Origin: Verpa conica
Taxonomy: Eukaryota > Ascomycota > Pezizomycetes > Pezizales > Morchellaceae
Direction of reading: 5' to 3'
DNA length: 64,000 nt
Assembly: GCA_033030425.1 (NCBI GenBank)
Contig: JAUFSD010000023.1
Location: 682,001 to 746,000 of the forward strand
The notes under the pieces were generated by a model. The model did no database searches. It was not told where the DNA came from and saw only the letters and a list, made by a program, of their open reading frames with translations. Shown here in pieces: positions 36,572 to 48,102 of this stretch; position 1 is the first letter of the stretch, and every line of letters starts with the position of its first letter. The position numbers and the translations under genes are program-made.

Positions 36572-36836
36572 GATTGCTCTTGCAAGCACTTTTATCTCCT
36601 AGCAAGCCAATATGGGCTATGTCAATCTTAGCGACAGGTTGTCGTTAAAAGGCTTAAGGTTGCCCGTGTTTCAGCCGCAGGGAATGTAAATATATCGGAG
36701 ATGTATGAATCGACAGTGTGTAAATCGGCGGAGCAAATAAAGTTTAGGAAGCCAGGTACAGGAATCTCGGGAGGGAGGAGGAGAAGGCGATTAAATGAGA
36801 GGTGGGAAAATGTAATTCTGACGAAGATGGCCAAAG

Positions 36837-37217
36837 AGGGGAGAGGCGGGCGAGATAGAAATCAGCTAGGGGAAAGAACCAAGATGCCAGCACTGGGGGC
36901 TGAAAAAGAATTACAGAGGATAAAATGGGGTATTTTCTCGCCGATGAACAGGGGCGTAAAACGTTTATATTGCCTTTGCACTCTGTGGGAAAACCCATTT
37001 TGTTTGTGCTTACAAGCTCTTGAGGTTCCCGGGCGGGGAGACTTGACGTAACGCCTGGTTCTCCGCGCCAGGTGTGGTGCCAGCCAGCAGTACCAAACAA
37101 CCCTACCGTGTCAAGATCCCTGCTGATGATTGGTCAGGGTGTGATTTCATAGGCATCAGGAGAGTCCCACGCTCTATCAATGTGGGAGAATGAGGGGTGA
37201 ATAGAAGAGGGTAGGGG
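36837..37217. promoter_or_regulatory. Cluster of AGGGG stress-response-type elements upstream of TPS3-like gene
   Basis: The pentamer AGGGG occurs at 36837, 36868, 36950, 37193 and 37213, that is 266–645 bp upstream of the TPS3-like start codon. AGGGG/CCCCT is the binding core of Msn2/4-type C2H2 stress factors in yeast and works in either orientation; trehalose genes are classical targets (established for yeast). In filamentous fungi the factor and site are less well defined, so function here is inferred. Confidence 0.4.
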
Positions 37218-37492
37218 GGCCGCTAAAAGTCATAAACAACACTTATTTCTTACCTTGATGTCGAGATGGGCGAAAGATCCTAGGCGAAAGAACCGGAGCC
37301 TAGGAGTGTATCTTTCTCTTGATATTGTTTACCCTAACAGATAGCCTAGTATTTACCGTGAAACGAATAGGTGAGGCTGGACCGGACAGGAAAGGACAGG
37401 CAAAAACTATAGTTTTGTAACTCAGATATGACAGATAATCAGTGTCGGTATGGTGTGAAGCCCTAAAGAGTTAGGTAACTACTACCATTGAC

Positions 37493-37635
37493 TACAGCGA
37501 ACGGTAAAAAAGATCGAGAAACGCCAGACACGAGAATCAGGATTCCTATTCGTTCTTTAGGTTTTTGGCAAAGATTCTAGTAGTAGGATTGGCCACAATA
37601 CCCTGGTTTCTCGATCTTTTTTGCCGTACGCTGTA
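37493..37635. repeat. MITE-like foldback element
   Basis: Terminal inverted repeats of 30 bp: left 37493–37522 (TACAGCGAACGG, then TAAAAAAGATCGAGAAAC) and right 37606–37635. They are reverse complements at 28 of 30 positions. The 83-bp centre has no coding capacity. No second copy is seen in the window and no convincing target-site duplication flanks it. It lies between divergent genes, away from exons. Confidence 0.7.
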
Positions 37636-38996
37636 CGCTGGCTGGCTGGTATGCCGTATGAAAAAGCCTTAGAATAGAAAATAATGTAGTTCTTAGGTAC
37701 GCTGGGGTTATTGCAAGAAATTTACTCGAATATTTTGTTGCGTACTAACTGAGAAAGACATTTTGCCGTCCCCAGTGTCTTTAGAGTAACAGGGCGTTGG
37801 GGAGTTGGCGGTTAAGCTAATATGATGTTTGAATTGATCCGAGCTCAGAGCCCCTGGTCAATCCCCCGCTCTTTTTAGCGTACATACACGTAGGCAACAT
37901 CCCCGCAGGATTCAACAGCCCTTCTATCATGGAGAATCGCATTTTGAAGCCCAGATATCTAAGGGTAAACAAAGTCAGAACACATTACTACTCATCTAAT
38001 AATTCACACTCATTGACATACCCATAAACAAACATAAACGGTCTTCGGAAACTAACCGGGTGCCGAGAAGCTTGCTGGACGTCATTGGAGAGGCTCGCCT
38101 TACGGTTGACGGCCAAGATGCTCCTCGGATTAATGAAGACTGACGCAATCCGACATCGGGCCAACCGCTTTCCAAGCTTTGGGCTGCTCTTCGCCTCACA
38201 GGAGATGGGGACTTACGGCGGACTGGGACTCAGAAAATCTAGTACCGATGCTGCAATACATCGATATCGGCCATATTAAAAAGACCATGATGCTAGATGT
38301 AGTTACTGAGGATCACCAACGACGTTAGGTGTAACGTTTATGTGGAAGGACATGTCACATGCGCTTGGATAAGGCTGGTGGCTTGGTACTACAACGGCGG
38401 AGTTTAGGTGCTCTATACTGTTGTGAATCTAGCTACTTTGGTTTGATATGCCAGTAACCGGTGCTTATAAGCAATGTTTAAAGCCGGTACTCAAAAGTAG
38501 ATTGTGCGGCAAACGATGACGATGATGGTACGGTGGCAGGTTATAACTTACGCGACTTGTGAATGACATCACAGACATGGAAAAGCACTCACCTACCTTA
38601 AACCACCGAAAGCAACATCACCAGATAAGTCTTCACTGACCAACCATCTCCTCTTGACAAACGAATCGTTTGCCCAACCTATCCCTTGCTGCCTTCTTTG
38701 AGTCTGTATAACCTTCTCCCAACCACTCGTCCAACGGCGGGCCCCAACCGTCTGTAAATCCTTATGTGGAGGGTCACCTTAGTTCATTCCCTGCTGGTGA
38801 TCTTTTAGTGTCTCACTGACGGCATCCCGCTTTCCCTGCAGTCTGTGCTCCTTCCCCTACCCTGGCCTCTACATATTGATTTCTCTGCGATCCCCTACAG
38901 CCACTATTACTGCATCAATTTATATCATTTGCCTAATTGTTACACCAGTACCAATATCTGATTCTGGGTTACATCCCCGTAACAAATAAAGCCACC

Positions 38997-41907
38997 ATGT
39001 CAACGTTATTGGCCCCCCTGGCTCCAGTTGCTAAAATACTATTGCCATCAAGCGGCCACAATGCTCATACTGCCTTGCCTGACCAACTTGGCCAACCTGA
39101 CACGACAGAAACAACCCCGACCGTAACTGCAACCTCCACATCCCTCGATACGGCTATTACTGTACCCAATAGTAAGAAATTTGGTATATCTGTATCAAAG
39201 AGTGGTGTCCAGGGGGTGTTCTCGGGCAATTCCACTACTGTACCTAACGTTAGGGCATTAAACACACCTGCAAGAGTGACCGGATTCCGAGATATGCCCA
39301 TGCAGTCTTTATCAACACATACCGATAATAACAACGAATTGCAGTGTACTACTAAGGTTCTCGCCACTACTAGAATATGCGGTACTTTTCCTGGAAAGGG
39401 GTCGCCCACTCGCCTTCCTCTCCTTGAAAAGACGGGGCACAACGCCGGTTTGTTCCTTCTCCCTCTCACCCAACACTACGGCTCAAATAGACTACAAATA
39501 TCTACTAATATATTTGACTTTCCAACAACAGCTACCTATTATCTTCGTACAGCAGGTGCTCGGGATTTGCCAAGCTATCCTACTATAGGATTATCGTATC
39601 TGGAGGCCGCTTGTGCTGCTGCGGCATTGCTAGCTCATCGCTCTCATAAACCGGTGGAAATCTGGAGGCCGGGCCCCATTTCTGCTGCCGGAGCTGCTGC
39701 CTCTCTTGCTCACACCAAACCAACGTGTGTGAGCGTTTGGGAACCCGCCCCGAGCAAACCTGCGGGGAAAGCTGCTCTCTACGCTCTTGAGGGTTCTTCT
39801 TTCCCACAGCTGTATACGATGCCCGAGTCATCTAAGCGTTGGTCATTGGCAGGGGCTATAGGAGCAATGCAAAGCTCAAAAGGAAAAAGAATACGCTCCG
39901 GATCCTCTCCAATGCCCCTCACGATTCGACAAGAATCCGAAGCGGCCAGCGCGGGAAATAGCGCTTTGACAGCTGCAACTATTGCTCACATGCCACCCTC
40001 CCTGCGTCTCTCTGTCGCCACAGCAGATCCAACTTCGGAGGGTATTGCAGAAAGTAAGGTGCTCGATGCGGGGAGGGTTCCACAGCAGGACAAGCGCAGG
40101 TCGGACATCGTTCGTGCAGCCACAGTTTCAATGTCTAAGGGCAACCGCGACACCATCTTGCCGCCTGACATACCAAGACAAAAGCATTTTGTGCAACCAG
40201 ACCTACAACGGCTTGCGACAACCCCGCCATCGGGACGATATAACTCAAATATCCAAGAGGCTGCTCGCAAAGTTGCTGCTGAACGATTGGAAAAGACCGG
40301 CCGCGATACTGACTGTTCACCCTCCGTTTCTCTTCTAGGAACTCAAGGTGCTCAAACTTCAGTCAACCGCTCTTATTCAGTCACTAGCGCAGGATCTAGT
40401 GATACTGGTCAAGCTCGCAAGGTCGACGCAGAGATGGCACTTCTTCAAGATAGTTTAGCGCAGGTTGATGCAAAGAAGCGAGGTGAGAATGCAGTCTTAC
40501 TCATGTCTGCAGCTCAGCGCAATGTTCAAGCCAGGATGTCGGGAATAGATAAACAGGTCACAGAGTCCCGAGGGGTAATCAGATGTGAGAACTGGGATGA
40601 GGAAGCTATTCAGATTGCACAAGAAGATTCTGGGAAACGAATAAAACATCAGAGAAAGGTCAGCATCGGGGGTGGTGCGTACATGACGCAGGAGGAAATT
40701 GATGCAATCGCGGAGAAGAGTGTGCAACCAGTATTGGATGACATTAATAGAAGGGCTGATATAGAAAAGACCAAGATAGAGTCTGAAAGAGCTAGAGATT
40801 TAGAAGTGCATTTGGATATTGAGGAATCGAAGCGGGTGCATGATCTGCAACGTACAAGAGAGAGAGAGAAGCGTGAGGATATTAGGAGGGCCAAAGGTGT
40901 GTTTATAAAACCAGAATTTCCCCTTTAATTTGTTTTTCGTGGACAAGATTTATCGATGATATATCCCCCGGCCCAAGAACTTTTGCTGAGAATTTTTGGA
41001 AGTCGCCGAAAAAGAAGACGGAAAGCGGCGGAAAGAAGAAGAGAAACGTGCAATAAAAGAACGGAAACAACTTGCAAAAATCGATAGTAAGCGCGGGAGG
41101 GGGCCGATGGGGACAGGGGATGTGGAATTATTGCGCAGTCCTGTCTCGCCCACGTCGCCTTTGTCAGATAGCAGCAATAGGGAAGGGGGGATTAGAGGCC
41201 TTATCAATAGATTCCGGCGACACCATAGCCGCCAAATTAGCCGTGACGGGGGGAACTCCATCTTTCCTAGTGTACCGATAGAACGAGGTACTTTTCCGAC
41301 TTTCAGCGGAGGTCATCGTGCTGCTCTTGCCGAGGAACAGCATGCAAATGAAGCCAATAGTAGTCGAGTGGTAGCGAATGGAAACCCACGTCCGGTACCG
41401 ACATCCCGAATTCCTCGCCCCGTGTCTATGGCGGTGGTGCCGCAAATAAACGGCTCTACGAAAAATTCTAAGACTCGTGCATCTTCCGGAGTGGTCCGGC
41501 CAGTTGCGATAGCTAGTATTCCGTCGGTAATTACGAATAGTACTGAAAAAACTCCGGTGAAGCGAAGACACTCGTTGTCTAGTATGGAAGCGACAGATCA
41601 CTACCCCAAGGGTAGAAAGCGCGCAGATGAAGTGGTAATATCACCGTCTTGGGCCGAGGAAAAAGGTATCAAGGGGACAGGAAAAATTCTTGCGAGAAAA
41701 GTCAGGGACTTTACAAAGCTAAATGGTCGGATCACAAGCACCGAGGATCACTCGGAGTATCCTGACGAAGCGAGGGATACATTCTCGCAGCAGTCTACAT
41801 CATTCGTGCCCTTGAATAGACCTTCTTCTGGATACTTCCCGCATGATGAACGGAGATTTTCAGCGGGGGAGGCTAGTATCAGTTCAAGATTCCGTGAAGA
41901 TTTATAG
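38997..41907 (+). CDS. EIS1: Eisosome protein 1-like (EIS1 family)
   Basis: Component of eisosomes, the static plasma-membrane furrows organised by Pil1/Lsp1. Two exons: 38997–40896 and 40991–41907; 938 residues. The start was set at the ATG in an excellent context (GCCACCATG); the frame extends 20 codons further up but only from TTG. The family block lies at about residues 180–330: RDLPSYPTIGLSYLEAACAAAALLAH, then KPVEIWRPGP, AAGAAASLAHTKPT and GKAALYALEG, the degenerate Ala/Gly repeats (AAxxLAH, GKAAL) of the Eis1 domain. A later KVSIGGGAYMTQEEIDAIAEKSVQPVLDDI block leads into a long charged coiled coil crossing the splice site (REREKREDIRRAKEFLEVAEKEDGKRR). The C-terminal third is Ser/Pro/Arg-rich and disordered. 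No catalytic role is expected. Confidence 0.88.
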
Positions 41908-42868
41908 GAATTAATATTAGAGGGGGGCTGAAAAGGATGAGTATGCTATTTATGACTTGTATATGTATTTATATCTACTTGGGGCGAAATTAAATATTGT
42001 CAGGTTTGAAGTCCGATTTGTATTGTGTTTCAACGAAGCGAGGGACAATATTTAATTTTGTACCAGCTATGTATTACATCTTTTCTGTTTTTTTTTTGCT
42101 TTTTAAAATTTTTTTTTACTGGACTATTATTGTGTTGTTTTGGGGGTGGAGGCGTGTTTTTTATTTTTATTTCTCTATTTAGCTTACTTTATCTTGTCTA
42201 ATGATGTATGGTGTATTATTTCTATTGAGCTTTGCCTCTGACTGTAATCCATATTTTGATTTATATGATTTCTTGAACCTATTTCTTTTTATTATACTTT
42301 TAATCATTATTTATCTGTATGACGGTCTATATAAGGCGGAGATGCGGGGCGGGTTTGGGGGGAATGGAGTTGGGATGGATAAACTGATCATAAAATACAT
42401 GGTGCCCTAAGGCTAAGGTATTCGTGGGGGTTGGACCTGGTAGAATATATGGAATTGCGTTTGGTATGATTTTCGGCTTGGCTTGGCCCCCTAATTACTA
42501 TAATCATATAATAAGGAGAGTAAAAAAAAAAAACCTAATTTACTATACGAGTATTATAACTTTGTGGTTATTTCAAAGCCTTGATTTCTTCTTTCAATCC
42601 AAGCGTGTATATCTAGGATTACCTAGATTATTTAATTGTATTAGAGTAAGCTTTATATATATATTAGGGTCATAATCAATCTTCATCCCTAAGGCGTAAT
42701 CCTCTATACGAGTGATTTTATATGGTTCTAATCTTAAAGGGTATGAAGTGAATGTCGATTTAGTCACATAAAGTCTCTTCCTTCAAAAGGATATAGCTAA
42801 GAATTATATAGTCAGTTAACCCTACAAGCTAATTGCTGTCTTCACCAGTCGTTAGACATGGTCAGCAA

Positions 42869-42927
42869 ATTTGACAAATAGTGGTATGTACCTATGATTA
42901 ATTTATTCATTTATTTGACAAACAGTG
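42869..42927 (+). repeat. Short dispersed element, copy E, with flanking direct repeats
   Basis: The core 42884–42912 (29 bp) reads GTATGTACCTATG-ATTAATTTATTCATTT. Flanks ATTTGACAAATAGTG (42869–42883) and ATTTGACAAACAGTG (42913–42927) match at 14 of 15. Same 3' portion as copies A–D, different 5' end, unrelated flanks. Confidence 0.65.
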
Positions 42928-43110
42928 CTCTGGCTCGTTAGAGAGATGTTCGCTCAAAAGGAAATTTTGGTAGGTATCCTACCTAGCCCTGCCTGTTGGG
43001 GGTACATTCGTGTCCCCCATACGGATAGGCTAATAAAGTTAGCTCAATTCGTGTAGGTAAACTTTAAAAATGAGAATAATTATGGAAGAGTAAATGTGTC
43101 AAAATTCGGC

Positions 43111-43551
43111 TTCCCACCGGTGGTAAAAGTATGCATTAGCATGCTAGAATATAGTATAAAACCGGACTACGTACCTGACTGAAATGCTATGGTGGTCTAC
43201 AATAGCCTACTTGTGGGCTCACACAAATATCCCACACACAACTATCCTCCTAATCCTAATCTAGGCCCTACCTTCCCTTCGATTAAAGAAAACAACCAAA
43301 GATCAAGGTAATTATTTTAGAAATACAAGTTTCAAGTGGTGCTTTATGTATTTTAATTAGTAAATTTGCATGTCTTGCTTAAAGTAGTAAAATGTTTTAA
43401 TTGTGGACCATCATACATATTCTAGTATGTTGGTCCATACTCTTACCTTTAGATCATAGCTTAAAACTACATACAAAATTTTATACCCAGAAACAATAAA
43501 ATCATTTGATATAAATAATAAAAAGGTCCAGAATCTTACCACCGGTGGGAA
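43111..43551. repeat. Pair of perfect inverted 16-mers 409 bp apart
   Basis: TTCCCACCGGTGGTAA at 43111–43126 and its exact reverse complement TTACCACCGGTGGGAA at 43536–43551. The centre of each, CCACCGGTGG, is itself a palindrome. The left part recurs once more at about 47586 (TTCCCACCGGT). The pair may be the ends of a small non-autonomous element, but the homology does not extend beyond 16 bases. Confidence 0.45.
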
Positions 43552-44146
43552 AATTCATTTTTGATATATTTGACTCCCCATATATAATAGCAAGAAAAAC
43601 ATCAACCTGCCTTGAACTATTTTTTGTATTTTTTGTATTTTTTTGCGCTTTTATATCATGCCTTGTGGTGTCTGGCGGGGGGCTTTTTTCTGGGCACTTT
43701 CTGTGGCCGGTAGCTAAAAATATTTGTATGTTATAGCCCATATATGGAACGGCTCTCCAACAGGCTGGCATGTTGAGGGAGTGTCCTCTATAGGTAGCGT
43801 CCCCCCAAATAGGTCAGAGCATCTGTATATAAATATAACGAATACGGAGCCATTCTCGAATTAAGGCAGAATATCAAGCAGTTCTAGCCCTAATTTCGTA
43901 GTCATGTCACTTCGACTCTGCCTTTAGAATGAACCTTCTCTTAGAGCTGGCAAGAATCTTTACTGATTAAGTATCCCCCCCCCCTTTAGTATACCCATCA
44001 TTAAAATTCCCTTATAGCCCTACTTTATCTGATATCGTCCCTTAGGTCTTAGAGTACAAACCTTTGGCTTATATATTTCTTATAGGATAGGTAGATGTGA
44101 AAATCTGCCTAAGGGTAATCTGAAGGGAAAACCAAAACTCTAGTAA

Positions 44147-44461
44147 TTAGTCTCTGCCCAATTAATAGTAGGGGTCTCTAAGGTAACAACTGTAGGAGCT
44201 ACTGCCCACTATGCGGTATATTTAGGGTACGAGAAGATTGTTAAGGCATTATTTGAGGAAGTGTCTGATTACTACAAGAAAATGACTGGGAATTTAGAGT
44301 CCATGTTGAACCCGTAAGGACTATTTGTGATACTCCACTTCGCCTTTTATTATTTAACAAGAGGTACCCAGCATTATACAGACAGAGAAAGCGTTTGGGC
44401 TACTATCGGTTTTCGAGTTCATTGTAGAAGTACTGGACTAAAAAACCTCCTAAAACACTGA
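44147..44461 (+). pseudogene. Relic of an ankyrin-repeat-like coding sequence
   Basis: One frame is open from 44147 to a TAA at 44315–44317 and then continues in the same frame to a TGA at 44459. The first part reads GATAHYAVYLGYEKIVKALFE, close to an ankyrin repeat (G-x-T-x-L-H-x-A-x-x-x-G-x-x-x-I-V-x-x-L-L). After the stop it gives VILHFAFYYL, like the start of the next repeat. No start codon, intron set or flanking domains could be found. Nearby stretches (44464–44560, 44575–44680) are open in other frames, as in a broken gene. The parent gene is unknown. Confidence 0.35.
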
Positions 44462-45928
44462 AACCCATGTTTGGTGTATTACGAGCCTACAAAGATTTAT
44501 ATACCGAATCACCCTACGGCCAAACAAGGGCCATATACGATCCTATGGTGATTTGATATATAGGGTGTTAATGCAAAGTACGTACATTTAGTGGGTGATT
44601 ATTATGATAAAGCTGGTCGGTCTATCGGTAAAATAGCCTTCTCTAGTGATTGGGCTAGTATACTCCGATACAATTAGTGAATTAGGATCGACTGGCAAGA
44701 AAACATTCCCTCATCGTTCACAAATGATGATTTTAGCACCTACTTGTATAACCTTCGAGATATTCATACTATAACACTGAGAAAATGGGCATCTAATTAG
44801 ATTTTATCGTCACCTTCTACTCCTAGGTTTAGTTCAGGCTTCCTTACTATATCCACACGGGCTACAAACCCCACCCCGCCCTCCAAAGCATGGACTAGCT
44901 AATATTATATAAAAGGTGATCATTTATATTTGAAATGCGCTCATCCAAATCAATACTAGCAGTAACCCATTCACCAATAGAGTTTTGGAGTTCAGCCGTG
45001 TATATCACTCCATTAAGCGATGCCCCTTGCTATGTGAGATGGAAGTCCTTCTTCCCCCAGACGAACCTTCCTGGGGGCCCATAAGTGCATGTGAACTGGA
45101 ATAGATGAACGATATAACATTGTCATTTCCAATATGGTTATGGAGGAGAAATACTGGGATTCTATCCGTACCATTCATGGCCTCGAATCGGGCTACTACT
45201 CAGACTAGTGCATGCCCGAGGACGAGTTAGGTCTCGCGGGAGCTTCCCGAATTTTTTTTGCTAAAGACAGGGCAGGGGTTATAATCCTTAAAATAACCTA
45301 GGTACTTTAAAGAACCTCTAGAGTCTTTTTACTCGCTACCTAGCACTAAAATGAGGACGGGGGTATGATACTGAGTATGATATAGTACTAGATACCTTGC
45401 CCCAAAGGGGACAATATTTATGCATTTATGGGGAAAGTCTTTTCCTAAAAAGAAAAATAACTATAGCCTTTCTGTAGTCTCGAATTTTTAGGCGGATTCA
45501 GCACATCAATACCATGATCCGTAAAGGCAGAATCTACAAATTGACCTTAAAATGTCATTTAGGAAAATCTTATGCACATATTTAAATCTAAAGCTTAACC
45601 ACAATATACATACTTGCTAGTAGGAGAGAATTGGATTGAATTGAATTTATCATTGGTAGCTAGTAGGAGAGAAATCGTAGATAAAATCTAGCTAGTTCCC
45701 TTCAATGCTCGAAAATTATAAACTTGCTCATATATACCTAGCCGAACACCTGTAAATGATACCAACTAAAACAAAATCTTACACCAATATGTAGGTATAA
45801 AATAAATAAAAATAATAAAATCAAAGAAACGGCAGTAAAATCTACCTACTATTTTCAAAGCTCATAGCTTGTCAAACTAGCAAGCCTTATTTCTTACCCT
45901 TAGAATATTGAATGGCTAACTTGTATAC

Positions 45929-47264
45929 TTATGTATGGACACTCATCGGTCTCCTGTTCCGCCGTTCATAAATAGAAATTCTTTTCGTATGGAGAGACCT
46001 CTCGCGAAGCAACTCCTTTCCCTCAAGGGTCCTAGACATAGGCCTAAGTTCTAGATAGAAAGAAAGTACGTATGCAGTGAATACGAATGCGATCACTAGT
46101 CTAGGCATTAACTTGAATGAATCATAGTCAGTATAGGGGAATACCTCAACTTACACCACTCAAAAACGGCGGCAATATTATCCTTATCCAAAATCATTAG
46201 AATAGTCATTCCAATAGACCTTAAGATTGAGTTTGTCAGTGATAGCTGGTAAGTTTGAGGCTATATGAGAATTTACAGAAAAATTTCTAGGATGACTATA
46301 ATCTGCTTGACCCTGTAGCTGGTTTTTAAGACGGCACGTTCTATAAATACCGTCCCCAGGTCTCGATACGCGAGGGTTGTAAAGACTGCCGATAGTATAA
46401 CGCCTAGTTTAATTGTTAGATAAAGGGCTTACTCTCTAAGAACTATAAAAATTTTATACCGAGCATAAATAGTGACAAGAACCCGTTATGAAATCGCGGA
46501 AATGTCGCAGTGTCGAAGACAGAGAGGAGTACCAATGCGACGGATCCGAGTCCGCCAGACGAAATTGACGCAATATCGAAAAGTTTCTCTAGACGCCGCT
46601 GGTTTCGGTCTGCAACCAGTTTTAGCACATAAATCTCTTGAATAATCAGTTAAAATTGGAGATGGTATATAGGAATACAGCATACGTATGGCATATAGCG
46701 AAAGGAAAAAAGTTATGCTCGTAGTCACACATCCAATGATGAATATAGGCTTGAGTATATTAGCTCCTATTAGGATGGGCCAGAAAGTTTTAGTAATATA
46801 ATCTCTAATAGAAGGGACCCTTCTGTAAGTACGTACCAATATCAGAGATGTACGCGATAGTCTGTCCACCGTCCATTGATATATATATTGGTGATCCCTG
46901 AGCCAGCCATACTACCATCAACACCCAGTTCATAACTACATGTAACAAGCACAAACACCAGAGGTAAATGGTTAGCTTTGGCCAAGTCTTTTTTTTACTA
47001 ATAGAAAATACATGCATGCTTTAAGAATTCCACTTTAAATGATGAGTGACACTAACCAAACCAAACAAAGGCACATATCAGCGGGCAGATCCAGTATGGA
47101 AACTTTCTTTTTGTAGTTTCTATATAACTCTGCTTTTCGTTAATCTCTGGTAGACTCATGTCACTGTCGCTATCATCTGAATCCTCTGAACGATGGTATT
47201 GATAAGTCGGTATATTACTAGCCAGCAACAGCGGCCGGGGAAAAGAATAATTCGTATTTGACAT
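45929..47264 (-). CDS. SFK1: Sfk1/FRAG1/DRAM-family membrane protein
   Basis: Multi-pass membrane protein of the FRAG1/DRAM/Sfk1 family. In yeast Sfk1 helps keep the PI4-kinase Stt4 at the plasma membrane and shapes lipid asymmetry. Seven exons on the minus strand: 47264–47057, 46935–46837, 46766–46686, 46636–46460, 46403–46277, 46219–46145, 46100–45929; 312 residues. After an acidic N-terminus (RSEDSDDSDSDMSLPE), helix 1 reads YWICPLICAFVWFG; the family loop is WLAQGSPIYISMDGGQTIAYISDIGANILKP; later come ISSGGLGSVALVLLSVFDT and LVIAFVFTAYVLSFYLELRP. The family also keeps an invariant D-to-H pattern around FDTATFPRFH. Acceptors of exons 4 and 7 were chosen to keep frame; intron 6 (44 bp) is the least certain. 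The first ATG after the upstream stop was used as start. Confidence 0.78.
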
Positions 47265-48102
47265 ATTAGCAGCCAGCTGCGAGCTAAAGGAGTGTGAGAG
47301 GGGGGGTTCCGGAAGAGACAGAAGAAAATTTGGAGACTGAGATAAGATTGAAGGAAAGTGGACAATATATGGATAATTCAAGAGGCTCTACACCGTATAG
47401 AAGAGCTACCGCTCCGCGCCACCAGGTTTTAGGTCTGCGGAAGTGTTGCTCTTAGAATATCGGTCATTTTCAAATAAAATAGACTTGAGGATCGGCCAAG
47501 GTAGGCTTCATCTACTTTGTTCACCGTTCACTGGCTCGGTTATAGGGACAGGTCCCTACCGGTGTCTAGGGCTGGAATCGGAACCTTCCCACCGGTACTA
47601 GTTCCCCAGCATTAGCCGCGGCTCCCCAGAGAGCATGGGTCATGTAAATGATAGATATAGCCCCTATATTTGCTATTGGTAGATATAAATTCAGATCTCG
47701 TGACTCTCCGGCTTCCTAGCATCACTATGTGCCTTGCACAACTCTAGGCCACTGGAAATAAACACGCTCGGTAGGACCAGAGCTCTAGTGTTTAAATATG
47801 TAGAGTACGCATTTTGTGAAGCTTGAAAAACAGTACACAGCGAGAAAGTTTTTTGAAACTGTTAGTAGTCCTGAGATCAACTTTTCGCTATAACTATATA
47901 GTCTATACTCACAGTAGATCTATTGAAGTACTCAAAGCTTGGCTTTTAGTTATAATTTGGTATCCTACGCCTAACGGCAAACTTTACAGAACACGAGTAA
48001 GAAAAGTACAAACATATAAACAGGCAAATTAGTTTTGTGTATCATGAAAACCCGCCCTATCACACCTCTTGAAAAGCTACTAGTGGTACTTGATATAACT
48101 CC
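47265..48102. other. Intergenic region, IRC20 to SFK1-like
   Basis: 0.84 kb between two minus-strand genes: 3' flank of IRC20 and promoter of the SFK1-like gene. It contains one more TTCCCACCGGT match (about 47586–47596). No gene. Confidence 0.65.

Larger units (their letters stand above)
36572..38996. other. Intergenic region between divergent TPS3-like and EIS1 genes
   Basis: 2.4 kb. It holds the AGGGG cluster near the TPS3-like start, a 143-bp foldback element (37493–37635) and the EIS1 promoter with a CT-rich stretch (about 38640–38900). Open frames at 36701–37051 and 37996–38279 have no recognisable content. Confidence 0.65.
41908..45928. other. 4-kb gene-poor island between convergent EIS1 and SFK1-like genes
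   Basis: Very AT-rich with long T and A runs near 42090–42180 and 43618–43650. No intact gene. It contains copy E of the short dispersed element (42869–42927), a palindrome TGGGGGTACATTCGTGTCCCCCA-type hairpin at 42997–43019, a pair of inverted 16-mers (43111–43126 and 43536–43551) and a decayed ankyrin-like coding relic (44147–44461). The rest shows short open stretches that change frame often. Confidence 0.6.

Noticed and set aside
39986..40338. Open frames overlapping EIS1 in other frames
   Set aside because: Shadows of the long, compositionally biased EIS1 exon.
46096..46130. A sixth copy of the short dispersed element in intron 6 of the SFK1-like gene (TGAATGAATCATA)
   Set aside because: It lacks the central TTAA part of the core and has no flanking direct repeats.
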